From an uncultured Clostridia bacterium (lineage in GTDB: Bacteria > Bacillota > Clostridia > Christensenellales > Borkfalkiaceae), in the NCBI GenBank assembly GCA_944369635.1, contig CALVXL010000133.1, positions 1 to 11,947 of the forward strand: a stretch of 11,947 bases of DNA, in the 5' to 3' direction. Below are positions 5,813 through 11,947 of this stretch, piece after piece. The stretch's first letter is position 1. Each line of letters starts with the position of its first letter. The translations under genes and the position numbers were made by a program. The notes under the pieces are model-generated. The model worked only from the letters and a program-made list of their open reading frames with translations, had not been told where the DNA came from and did no database searches.

Positions 5813-7522
5813 ATGCTCAATTACCTGGAATTTAAAAACGCGGAATGCAAGGATTGTTATAAATGCCTCAGGGAATGTCCCGTCAAGGCGATCGAAGTCA
5901 TCAATCATCAGGCGCAGATCATTGCGGAGCGGTGTATTTTGTGCGGAAAATGCACGGAAGTCTGCCCGCAGAACGCCAAGCGCGTGCATACCGAAATCAA
6001 TGAAGTGAAAGCGCTTCTCGCTTCGGGGGGGACGGTGCTTGCCAGCGTTGCGCCGTCATTTGTTTCGAGCTTCGAGATCGACGATTTTCTGCCCATGAAA
6101 CTTGCGCTCGGCAGGCTCGGATTTGCCGACGCGGAGGAAACGGCCGTCGGCGCCAACGCCGTGACGGGCGAATACGAAAAACTGCTGAAGACGGGTAAAT
6201 ATAAAAACTTTATCACGTCGGCATGTCCCGCGGTGAACCGCATGATTCAGCTGTATTATCCCGCCGCGCTCAAATATCTCGCACCGGTGGACAGTCCCAT
6301 GATCGCGCATGCAAAGATGCTCAAAAGCCTGCATCCCGACGCGAAAGTCGTGTTTATCGGGCCGTGTATCGCAAAAAAGCGCGAGGGCAGGGAAAGCGGC
6401 GTGGTGGACGGCGTTCTGACCTTTGAGGATTTGAAAAATCTTCTGGAAGAAAACAATATCGATCTTAAAACCGTATCCCGTCTGCCGCACGGCGGCGAGG
6501 GAGAAGTCAACCGCGCGAAATATTATCCCATCAGCCGCGGGATCATCAAGTCTTTCGATAAGTATGTCGACGGCTACGAATACGTGGCGGGGGACGGCGC
6601 GGACAAGTGCCGCGAGGTGTTGGAAAACATCGATTCCCTTTCGGGAATGTTCTTAGAGCTCAACAGCTGCGAATATGCCTGCGTGAACGGTCCTTGCAGT
6701 CTGATTCATAAGGGCAGTGCGGTCAAGGCGAACGCGGCGATACGGAAATACACCAATAAAGATATAGAAAATAAAATTTCGGGTAAAATAAAGGTGCCCG
6801 AAGGCGTTACGCTTGCGCATGAATATAAGCGTATGCGCCCCGACGAGCGGATTCCGAGCGAGCGGGAGATCGCGGAAATACTGGCGCGTACGGGAAAAGT
6901 GAAAAAGAGCGACGAGCTCAATTGCGGCGCGTGCGGATATAACAGTTGCCGCGAAAAAGCGTGGGCGGTGGCAAACGGCTATGCCGAAATCGAAATGTGT
7001 TTGCCGTACATGCGCGAAAAGGCGGAATCGATGTCCTACGAGATCATTCAGAACAGCCCCAACGGAATCGTGCTTTTGGATAACGATATGACCATTACGG
7101 AAATCAATCTCAAAGCCAAGGAGATTTTGGGGATTACCGAAAAGGATGTCAAGGGAAGGGCCGCCTTCGACTTTATGAATCCGACGGAATTTGTCCTCGC
7201 TCTCGACGAGGGCAAGGACGTTCACAATAAAAAGATCAAAATCGAAAAGACGGGAAAGACCATCGAGCTTTCCGTCATTCTGCTCGCAAAGCAGAAGGTT
7301 CTGTTCGGGGTGATGAAGGACATCACCGAAGAAGCCGATTACGACGAAAAACTGAATGCCGTCAAAATGGAAACGCTTACTACGACGGACGAAGTCATCA
7401 AAAAGCAGATGCGCGTCGCGCAGGAGATCGCTTCGCTGCTCGGGGAGACCACGGCGGAAACCAAAGTCGCCCTGCTGAAACTGAAAAAGACGCTGGCGGG
7501 CGAGGGGGAAAAGGACAAGTGA
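5813..7522 (+). CDS. hydS: Putative sensory [FeFe]-hydrogenase (HydS-like) with PAS domain
   Basis: A 569-residue soluble protein. Domains in order: a two-[4Fe-4S] ferredoxin domain (C12, C15, C18, C22 and C41, C44, C47, C51); an H-cluster catalytic domain (about 70-310) with TSACP (135-139), GPCIAKK (183-189) and E282-L-N-S-C286-x3-C290; a four-cysteine Fe-S domain (C371, C374, C379, C396, pattern CxxCx4C...C) as in RnfB-type proteins; a PAS domain (about 405-505); and a C-terminal helical segment (about 507-560). H-cluster ligands C138, C185, C286 and C290 are present. The proton-relay cysteine of catalytic enzymes (TSCCP) is alanine (A137), and the methionine before the second-motif cysteine is replaced (GPC). 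These changes and the PAS domain match group C sensory hydrogenases such as Thermotoga HydS. A GGTGA ribosome site lies at about 5801-5805. The gene overlaps the phosphatase by 4 nt. Sensing of H2 or ferredoxin redox state is inferred. Confidence 0.9.
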   Translation: MLNYLEFKNAECKDCYKCLRECPVKAIEVINHQAQIIAERCILCGKCTEVCPQNAKRVHTEINEVKALLASGGTVLASVAPSFVSSFEIDDFLPMKLALGRLGFADAEETAVGANAVTGEYEKLLKTGKYKNFITSACPAVNRMIQLYYPAALKYLAPVDSPMIAHAKMLKSLHPDAKVVFIGPCIAKKREGRESGVVDGVLTFEDLKNLLEENNIDLKTVSRLPHGGEGEVNRAKYYPISRGIIKSFDKYVDGYEYVAGDGADKCREVLENIDSLSGMFLELNSCEYACVNGPCSLIHKGSAVKANAAIRKYTNKDIENKISGKIKVPEGVTLAHEYKRMRPDERIPSEREIAEILARTGKVKKSDELNCGACGYNSCREKAWAVANGYAEIEMCLPYMREKAESMSYEIIQNSPNGIVLLDNDMTITEINLKAKEILGITEKDVKGRAAFDFMNPTEFVLALDEGKDVHNKKIKIEKTGKTIELSVILLAKQKVLFGVMKDITEEADYDEKLNAVKMETLTTTDEVIKKQMRVAQEIASLLGETTAETKVALLKLKKTLAGEGEKDK

Positions 7523-8682
7523 GCGCGCTCCGTCTGGAATGCGGATATACCTCTCTGAACAAAAAGGGAGAGGAGCTTTGCGGCGACAAGGTAGAAATCC
7601 GCAGAAACGGCAAAATGACCACGTTGGTGCTGGCGGACGGGCTGGGCAGCGGCGTAAAAGCGAATATTCTGGCTACGCTTACCTCCAAAATCCTGTGCAC
7701 CATGGTCAGCGAGGACATCGACATCAACGACTGCGTGGAAACCATTCTGCAGAGTCTGCCCGTTTGCAAGGTGCGCGGCGTGGCGTATTCCACCTTCACC
7801 GTCCTACATATGTCGGAGGACGGAAAAGGATGGCTTTTCGAATTCGATAATCCCGCGGCGATCCTGATCAGGGACGGAAAATGCGGCGATATGAACCGAA
7901 AAGAGCTGAACGTATGCGGCAAAAAAGTATATAAAAGCGATCTCGATCTCAAAGAAGGCGACGTCATCGTGACGATGAGCGACGGCGTAATCCATGCGGG
8001 AATCGGGATGACGCTGAATTTCGGCTGGCAGAGAAAGGACGTGCTCGCCTATCTCGAAAGCACGGTCAGACCCGAAATGAGCGCGCGGTGCGTGGCGTGG
8101 CTTCTGGCCGCGGCGTGCAACGATTTATATTTGGATAAACCGGGCGACGATACCACGGTGCTCGCCGTCAAGGTGCGCAAAGAACTCCGCGTAAATATCA
8201 TGGTGGGGCCGCCCGTCGATAAAAGCAAGGACGATTTTTACATTTCCCGCTTTTTGAGCGGCGAAGGAAAAAAGGTGGTCTGCGGGGGAACGAGTTCGCA
8301 GATCGTCGCCAGATATCTCGGCAAAAAGGTAGAAGCGCGCTTCGATTTTCCCGATAAGGACGTTCCGCCCATCGGTTATATCGAGGGGATCGACCTGACG
8401 ACGGAAGGCGTGCTGACCATGCGGCGGCTTTTGGAGCTTTCGGAAAAATACCTTTCGCCGACCGATCTCACCCCCAAATATTTTACCAAAAAGGACGGGG
8501 CGAGCCTGCTTGCGGAACTTTTGTTTGAAGAGGCGAGCGACATTACCTTTTTTGTGGGGCAGAGCATCAACAAGGCGCATCAGGGACTTCCCATCGACAT
8601 TACGATGAAGTTAAAGCTTGTGGAAAGCCTGTCGCAAAACCTCGTGCGCATGGGCAAAAACGTGGAAGTCAATTACGATTGA
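7519..8682 (+). CDS. SpoIIE/PP2C-type serine phosphatase with an unassigned C-terminal domain
   Basis: A 387-residue cytosolic protein. Residues about 5-220 form a PP2M/PP2C-like phosphatase domain of the SpoIIE/RsbU group. Metal-binding acidic motifs are VLADGLGSG (D40, G41), TMSDGV (D155) and GDDTTVL (D210, D211). The remaining 160 or so residues (VNIMVGPP... to the end) match no domain I recognise; they start with a beta-strand/GPP motif and include CGGTSSQIVARYLG (255-268). The start is GTG at 7519 within a GTGA overlap with the hydS stop, with purine-rich GAGGGGGAAAAGGA upstream, so the two proteins are probably made in step. Coupling to HydS suggests it relays the sensor state by removing phosphate from an unknown protein. 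No partner kinase or anti-sigma gene is in the window. Confidence 0.88.
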   Translation: MSALRLECGYTSLNKKGEELCGDKVEIRRNGKMTTLVLADGLGSGVKANILATLTSKILCTMVSEDIDINDCVETILQSLPVCKVRGVAYSTFTVLHMSEDGKGWLFEFDNPAAILIRDGKCGDMNRKELNVCGKKVYKSDLDLKEGDVIVTMSDGVIHAGIGMTLNFGWQRKDVLAYLESTVRPEMSARCVAWLLAAACNDLYLDKPGDDTTVLAVKVRKELRVNIMVGPPVDKSKDDFYISRFLSGEGKKVVCGGTSSQIVARYLGKKVEARFDFPDKDVPPIGYIEGIDLTTEGVLTMRRLLELSEKYLSPTDLTPKYFTKKDGASLLAELLFEEASDITFFVGQSINKAHQGLPIDITMKLKLVESLSQNLVRMGKNVEVNYD

Positions 8683-8694
8683 AATTCGGTTTTA

Positions 8695-8712
8695 ATTGCG
8701 GGAAACCGCGAT
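8695..8712. promoter_or_regulatory. Short hairpin/palindrome between the phosphatase and alcohol dehydrogenase genes
   Basis: ATTGCGG-GAAA-CCGCGAT is an 18-bp inverted repeat (7-nt arms, 6 of 7 matching, 4-nt spacer); the core GCGG-GAAA-CCGC is perfect. As RNA it would form a small hairpin with a GNRA-type GAAA loop. As DNA it has the 7-4-7 geometry of Rex-type operators but a different sequence. No T-run follows, so it is not a terminator. The 65-nt gap may hold a weak promoter (TTGCGG 8696-8701, TAAAAA 8718-8723, 16-nt spacing), which I do not rate highly. Confidence 0.4.
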
Positions 8713-8747
8713 GAAAATAAAAAATTTTTAAAAGGAGTAGTAAACAA

Positions 8748-9932
8748 ATGGCAAGATTTACTTTACCGAGAGACATTTATTTCGGAAAAGGCTGTATGGA
8801 AGACGTCCTCAAAAACCTCAAAGGCAAGAAAGCGATCATCGTCGTGGGCGGCGGTTCGATGAAGCGTTTCGGATTCCTCGACAGAGCGGTCAACGCCCTG
8901 AAAGAAGCGAATATCGAAGTCGAACTCTTTGAAAACGTGGAACCCGATCCGTCGGTGGAAACCGTTATGCGCGGTGCGGAAGCGATGAGAAAGTTCCAGC
9001 CCGACTGGATTATTTCCATGGGCGGCGGCTCGCCGATCGACGCGGCGAAAGCTATGTGGGCGTTCTATGAATATCCCGAAACCACTTTCGAACAGCTGAT
9101 CACGCCGTTTAATTTCCCCGAACTCAGACAAAAAGCGAAGTTCCTCGCAATCCCCTCGACCTCGGGCACGGCAACCGAAGTCACGGCTTTCTCGGTCATT
9201 ACCGATTATGCGAAGGGCATCAAATATCCTCTGGCGGACTACAACATCACGCCGGACGTCGCAGTGGTCGATCCGTTGCTTGCGGAAACCATGCCTCCGA
9301 AACTCGTTGCGCACACCGGTATGGACGCGCTGACGCACGCTATCGAAGCGTACGTTTCCACCCTCAACGGACCGTTCACCGATCCTTTGGCGCTGAGAGC
9401 CATTCAGATGGTGTTCGAATATCTGCCCGCTTCCTTCAACGGCGATATGAACGCGAGAGAACAGATGCACTATGCGCAGTGCCTCGCGGGTATGGCGTTC
9501 TCCAACGCGCTTTTGGGTATCGTACACTCCATGGCGCATAAGACGGGCGCGGCGTTCTCCACGGGACATATTCCGCACGGCTGCGCGAACGCGATCTATC
9601 TGCCGTACGTCATCAAGTACAATTCCAAGGACGCTACCGCGATGAAGAGATACGGCGACATCGCGCGCTTTGTGGGTCTTAAAGGCAAGACGGACGAAGA
9701 GCTCATGCTCGCCCTCTGCGCGAAGATCGACGATTACAACAAACAGCTCAACATTCCCAAGACGCTGAAAGAATTCGGTATCAACGAAGCGGAATTCAAG
9801 GAAAAGCTCCCCGAAATCGCAAAGAACGCCGTCGGCGACGCCTGCACGGGCTCCAACCCGCGTTCGATTACGCCCGATCAGATGGCTAAGCTTTTCACCG
9901 CGATCTATTACGGAGAGAAAGTCGATTTCTGA
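8748..9932 (+). CDS. Iron-containing (group III) alcohol dehydrogenase
   Basis: A 394-residue cytosolic NAD(P)H-dependent dehydrogenase that most likely reduces an aldehyde to an alcohol during fermentation. The nucleotide-binding motif GGGSPIDAAK is at 92-101. Iron ligands are D193 and H197 in GMDALTHAIEAY, H260 in VHSMAH and H277 in HIPHG. The family segment PSTSGTATEVTAFSVI (136-151) is also present. Length matches single-domain members; it resembles the dehydrogenase half of AdhE without the aldehyde dehydrogenase half. A strong AAAAGGAG (8730-8737) precedes ATG 8748. Codon use differs from its neighbours: Arg is AGA in 8 of 12 cases and Asn is mostly AAC, suggesting high expression. It lies in the Rex cluster, consistent with disposal of excess NADH. 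The exact substrate (ethanol, butanol, lactaldehyde or other) cannot be told. Confidence 0.94.
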   Translation: MARFTLPRDIYFGKGCMEDVLKNLKGKKAIIVVGGGSMKRFGFLDRAVNALKEANIEVELFENVEPDPSVETVMRGAEAMRKFQPDWIISMGGGSPIDAAKAMWAFYEYPETTFEQLITPFNFPELRQKAKFLAIPSTSGTATEVTAFSVITDYAKGIKYPLADYNITPDVAVVDPLLAETMPPKLVAHTGMDALTHAIEAYVSTLNGPFTDPLALRAIQMVFEYLPASFNGDMNAREQMHYAQCLAGMAFSNALLGIVHSMAHKTGAAFSTGHIPHGCANAIYLPYVIKYNSKDATAMKRYGDIARFVGLKGKTDEELMLALCAKIDDYNKQLNIPKTLKEFGINEAEFKEKLPEIAKNAVGDACTGSNPRSITPDQMAKLFTAIYYGEKVDF

Positions 9933-9935
9933 GAT

Positions 9936-10790
9936 ATGAAAAACTACGATGTAATCGCCGTGGGGCTGGGCCCCGCGGCGTGCAGCGCGGCGCTTTATAC
10001 GGCGATGGGCGGATATAAGACGCTCCTCGTCGGACAGGCCGCGGGTTCGCTGTACAAAGCGGAAAAGATCGTGAATTTCTACGGACAGGAAGTAATTTCG
10101 GGGAAAGAGCTTTTTGAAAAGGGGATTTCCCGCGCAAAAGAGGTCGGCGCGGAAGTGGAATACGCTCAGGTCGTGGAGATCGCCTATGAAGAGGGCGGTT
10201 TCAAGGTAAAAAGCGACAAAAGCGAGTATTTTGCGAAAGCTGTTCTTCTCGCCACGGGCGCGGCGCGGGGTAAACCCAAACTCGGCGGACTTTCGGAGTT
10301 CGACGGCAAAGGGGTAAGCTGGTGCGCGGTGTGCGACGGGTTTTTCTACCGCAAAAAAAAGGTCGGCGTTTACGGCGCGGGGCAATACGCGCTCGGAGAA
10401 GCGAAATACCTTTCGGGCATCGGTTGCGACGTAACGGTTTTTACCGACGGCAGAGAAACGGACGAGCCGTGGGAAAAGACGGAAAAGCGGAAGATCAGAA
10501 CGCTTTACGGCGGAGATCTTCTGGGCGGCGCGGAACTCGAAGACGGCGAACAAATCCCGCTTTCCGCGATGTTTATTGCGGAAGGAGTCGCTTCCTCGAG
10601 CGATTTTGCAAAGATGATCGGTCTTGAAACCGACGGCAATTACATTAAGATCGACGCGCGGTGCGCCACGAACTGCCGCGGCATTTATGCGGCGGGGGAT
10701 TGCACGGGCGGGCTTTTGCAGGTCGCAAAAGCCGTCGGCGACGGAGCCGTCGCGGGCGTGGAGATCTGTAAATATCTGAAAACTTTATAA
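9936..10790 (+). CDS. Thioredoxin-reductase-like FAD protein, possibly ferredoxin-dependent
   Basis: A 284-residue flavoprotein with the thioredoxin reductase layout: FAD-binding GLGPAA (10-15), LLATGAA (104-110), redox-active C130-A-V-C133 followed by DGFFYR, and the C-terminal FAD motif GIYAAGDCTGG (249-259). The second nucleotide-binding motif is weak (GAGQYA, 147-152), and the HRRxxxR motif that grips the NADPH phosphate is missing (TDGRETDEP instead). It is also about 25-30 residues shorter than ordinary TrxR. These traits recall clostridial pyridine-nucleotide-independent thioredoxin reductases that use ferredoxin. That fits a cluster rich in ferredoxin-type proteins, but electron donor and thioredoxin partner are inferred. 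It starts 3 nt after the dehydrogenase stop with only a weak ribosome site, so translation is probably coupled. A terminator follows directly. Confidence 0.88.
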   Translation: MKNYDVIAVGLGPAACSAALYTAMGGYKTLLVGQAAGSLYKAEKIVNFYGQEVISGKELFEKGISRAKEVGAEVEYAQVVEIAYEEGGFKVKSDKSEYFAKAVLLATGAARGKPKLGGLSEFDGKGVSWCAVCDGFFYRKKKVGVYGAGQYALGEAKYLSGIGCDVTVFTDGRETDEPWEKTEKRKIRTLYGGDLLGGAELEDGEQIPLSAMFIAEGVASSSDFAKMIGLETDGNYIKIDARCATNCRGIYAAGDCTGGLLQVAKAVGDGAVAGVEICKYLKTL

Positions 10791-10797
10791 TTGTTTG

Positions 10798-10835
10798 AAA
10801 ATCTCCCCGTCGGTTTCGGCGGGAAGATTTTTTTA
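10798..10835 (+). terminator. Rho-independent terminator ending the rex-hydS cluster
   Basis: AAAATCT (10798-10804) pairs with AGATTTT (10825-10831). After one C/A mismatch, CCCG (10806-10809) pairs with CGGG (10820-10823), and the stem continues with a wobble and two further pairs to a short loop. A T-run overlaps the right arm and ends at 10834. It begins 8 nt after the flavoprotein stop. Confidence 0.88.
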
Positions 10836-10920
10836 TGTTTTGCAATGGGTGTTCTTATAAAGCGGGAAAAATAAATTATGCGCGCTTTTCCATGTTTTTT
10901 ATTTTTGTAAAATCAGCCGC

Positions 10921-10949
10921 TTTACATATTTTTACAATTCGGCTATAAT
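10921..10949 (+). promoter_or_regulatory. Consensus sigma-A promoter for the rhamnosidase-like gene
   Basis: The -35 box TTTACA (10921-10926) and perfect -10 TATAAT (10944-10949) are spaced by 17 nt. Predicted start is about 10956. This is one of the best promoters in the window. The stretch 10836-10920 between the terminator and this promoter is AT-rich and shows nothing else I can support. Confidence 0.85.
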
Positions 10950-10953
10950 AAAA

Positions 10954-10963
10954 ACGATATCGT
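10954..10963. promoter_or_regulatory. Palindrome ACGATATCGT over the predicted transcription start
   Basis: A perfect 10-bp palindrome spanning the predicted +1 (about 10956) of the downstream gene. The position suits a repressor site for a carbohydrate-responsive regulator. No regulator gene is in view, and a 10-bp palindrome can arise by chance. Confidence 0.35.
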
Positions 10964-10996
10964 GCGCATTGCGGGTGAGTTTTACGGAATGCGCGC
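10962..10996 (+). promoter_or_regulatory. 5' leader stem-loop before the rhamnosidase-like gene
   Basis: GTGCGCATT (10962-10970) can pair with AATGCGCGC (10988-10996), a 9-bp stem with one G-U pair and a 17-nt loop. It ends just before the AAAAAGGAGAG ribosome site, so it occupies most of the leader and may affect transcript stability or translation. It does not match any riboswitch I know. Confidence 0.45.
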
Positions 10997-11010
10997 AAAA
11001 AGGAGAGAGT

Positions 11011-11947
11011 ATGTTTTCCAAAGCGAAATGGATTTGGCTCGACGAAGAACCCGAAGCCGATACTTATGCTGAATTTTTGGGATTTTTCGACGCGGAAAAT
11101 TCGAAAAATATCACCCTTACCGTCGCTTGCGACGGGTGCTTTACGGCGTATCTGAACGGCAAAATCGTCGCGTTCGGAAACGCGTCGGACTTTCCCGATT
11201 ACAAAATCGCAAACCGAATTGCGCTCGAACGCCTTGTCAAAGGAAAAAACGAACTGAAAATCCTCGTATGGCATTTCGGGGTGGACTCGCAGACGTACAT
11301 AGCCGACGACCCGAAGGTTATTTTTGAAGTTTCCGACGGAAAAAATGTGCTTTGCGCAAGCGGGGAAAACACCGTTTCGAGGCGGAACATAAATTACAAA
11401 AACGGTTATAAAAAAGTGATCACCGTGCAGTTGGGGCTGAGCTTTTTATACGACGCAACGCTGGTCAACAGCCTGCTTTATAAAAAGAGCCGCGTACTTT
11501 CGGCGCAGCCCGAAGCGCACCTTCGCAAGACCTTCGCGCCCCGTATGCTCGCCCGCAGGGAGGCGCGTATCACGCGCACGGAAAGCGGCTTTCTCGTAGA
11601 CATGAAGCGCGAAACGGTCGGATTTCCGGATCTGTCTTTAAAAAGCGTGCAAAAGCAGAAGATCACCGTCGCTTACGGCGAACATTTAAAAGACGGCAAA
11701 GTGCCTCGTTTGATCGCGGGCAGGGATTTTTCATTAGAATATATCGCCGCGGAGGGCAGAAACGATTACGTCAATACTTTCCTCAGGATTGCGGGCCGAT
11801 ATCTGGAAATTTTCTGCGCGCCCGATACCGAAATCCTGTACGCGGGCATTCGTCCCGTGGAATATTCCGTGCGGCGCATCGGCCGCAGGTTCGAAAACAA
11901 AAACCTGCAGAAAATCTACGATACCTGCGTATACACCTTAAAGCAGT
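11011..11947 (+). CDS. Alpha-L-rhamnosidase-like glycoside hydrolase (GH78-type), 5' part only
   Basis: The frame stays open from ATG 11011 to the window end, 312 codons plus one base, so the gene is cut by the window. The opening KAKWIWLDEE and the following beta-rich region (about 35-90, with FTAYLNGK and LKILVWHFG) resemble the N-terminal accessory domain of bacterial rhamnosidases. A second beta-rich domain follows (about 170-290, with LRKTFAPR and YLEIFCAP). The last visible residues, NKNLQKIYDTCVYTLKQ, look like the first helix of the (alpha/alpha)6 catalytic barrel, where the family reads like IWxxxxRTLRxC. Catalytic acids would lie beyond the window. No signal peptide is seen, suggesting an intracellular enzyme acting on imported rhamnosides. 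Ribosome site AAGGAGAG lies at about 11000-11007. The assignment rests on layout and a few motifs, so another GH78-like specificity is possible. Confidence 0.75.
   Translation, partial: MFSKAKWIWLDEEPEADTYAEFLGFFDAENSKNITLTVACDGCFTAYLNGKIVAFGNASDFPDYKIANRIALERLVKGKNELKILVWHFGVDSQTYIADDPKVIFEVSDGKNVLCASGENTVSRRNINYKNGYKKVITVQLGLSFLYDATLVNSLLYKKSRVLSAQPEAHLRKTFAPRMLARREARITRTESGFLVDMKRETVGFPDLSLKSVQKQKITVAYGEHLKDGKVPRLIAGRDFSLEYIAAEGRNDYVNTFLRIAGRYLEIFCAPDTEILYAGIRPVEYSVRRIGRRFENKNLQKIYDTCVYTLKQ

Noticed and set aside
8763..10553. A 596-codon minus-strand open frame opposite the alcohol dehydrogenase and flavoprotein genes
   Set aside because: Same reasoning: it spans two clear genes on the other strand and the translation resembles no protein family.
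4833..10872. GCGGGAAAAAT at both 4833-4843 and 10862-10872
   Set aside because: An 11-mer repeat is expected by chance in a window this long, and the second copy is not in a promoter.

Overview
The window looks like a chromosomal stretch from an anaerobic, fermentative member of the Clostridia (Bacillota). The reasons are a pyr operon, a Rex redox repressor, an [FeFe]-hydrogenase-family protein, strong Shine-Dalgarno sites (AAGGAG type), consensus sigma-A promoters and rho-independent terminators. Base composition is roughly balanced and many codons end in G or C, as in some uncultured gut Clostridia. That closer placement is only an impression. Every supported gene lies on the plus strand. 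No tRNA, rRNA, CRISPR array, IS element or phage gene was seen.

Region 1 (1-1751) is the 3' end of a pyrimidine biosynthesis operon: the last codons of an upstream gene (probably pyrD), then pyrE and pyrB. PyrB carries a PyrI-type zinc-binding tail but no allosteric domain. Region 2 (about 1783-4662) is a second transcription unit. Its promoter overlaps a perfect LacI-family-like palindrome and the terminator that ends the pyr operon. It encodes a class I mannose-6-phosphate isomerase, a lipoprotein trypsin-like protease without a PDZ domain, and a YitT-family membrane protein that starts at TTG inside the end of the protease gene. A strong terminator closes it.

Region 3 (about 4720-10835) is the most interesting part. 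It is a redox/hydrogen-sensing cluster: Rex (NADH-responsive repressor), a small thioredoxin-fold [2Fe-2S] ferredoxin, a putative sensory [FeFe]-hydrogenase (HydS-like: ferredoxin, H-cluster domain, extra Fe-S domain, PAS), a SpoIIE/PP2C-type phosphatase that overlaps hydS by 4 nt and has an unassigned C-terminal domain, an iron-dependent alcohol dehydrogenase with codon use suggesting high expression, and a thioredoxin-reductase-like flavoprotein without the canonical NADPH-binding HRRxxxR motif. A plausible reading is that hydrogen or ferredoxin redox state is read by HydS and passed to the phosphatase, while Rex reads NADH/NAD+. The outputs would include alcohol formation and thiol redox balance. 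The rex upstream region contains several repeats and palindromes that may be operators.

Region 4 (10836-11947) has a consensus promoter, a palindrome over the predicted start site, a stem-loop leader and the first 312 codons of an alpha-L-rhamnosidase-like (GH78-type) protein that runs off the window.
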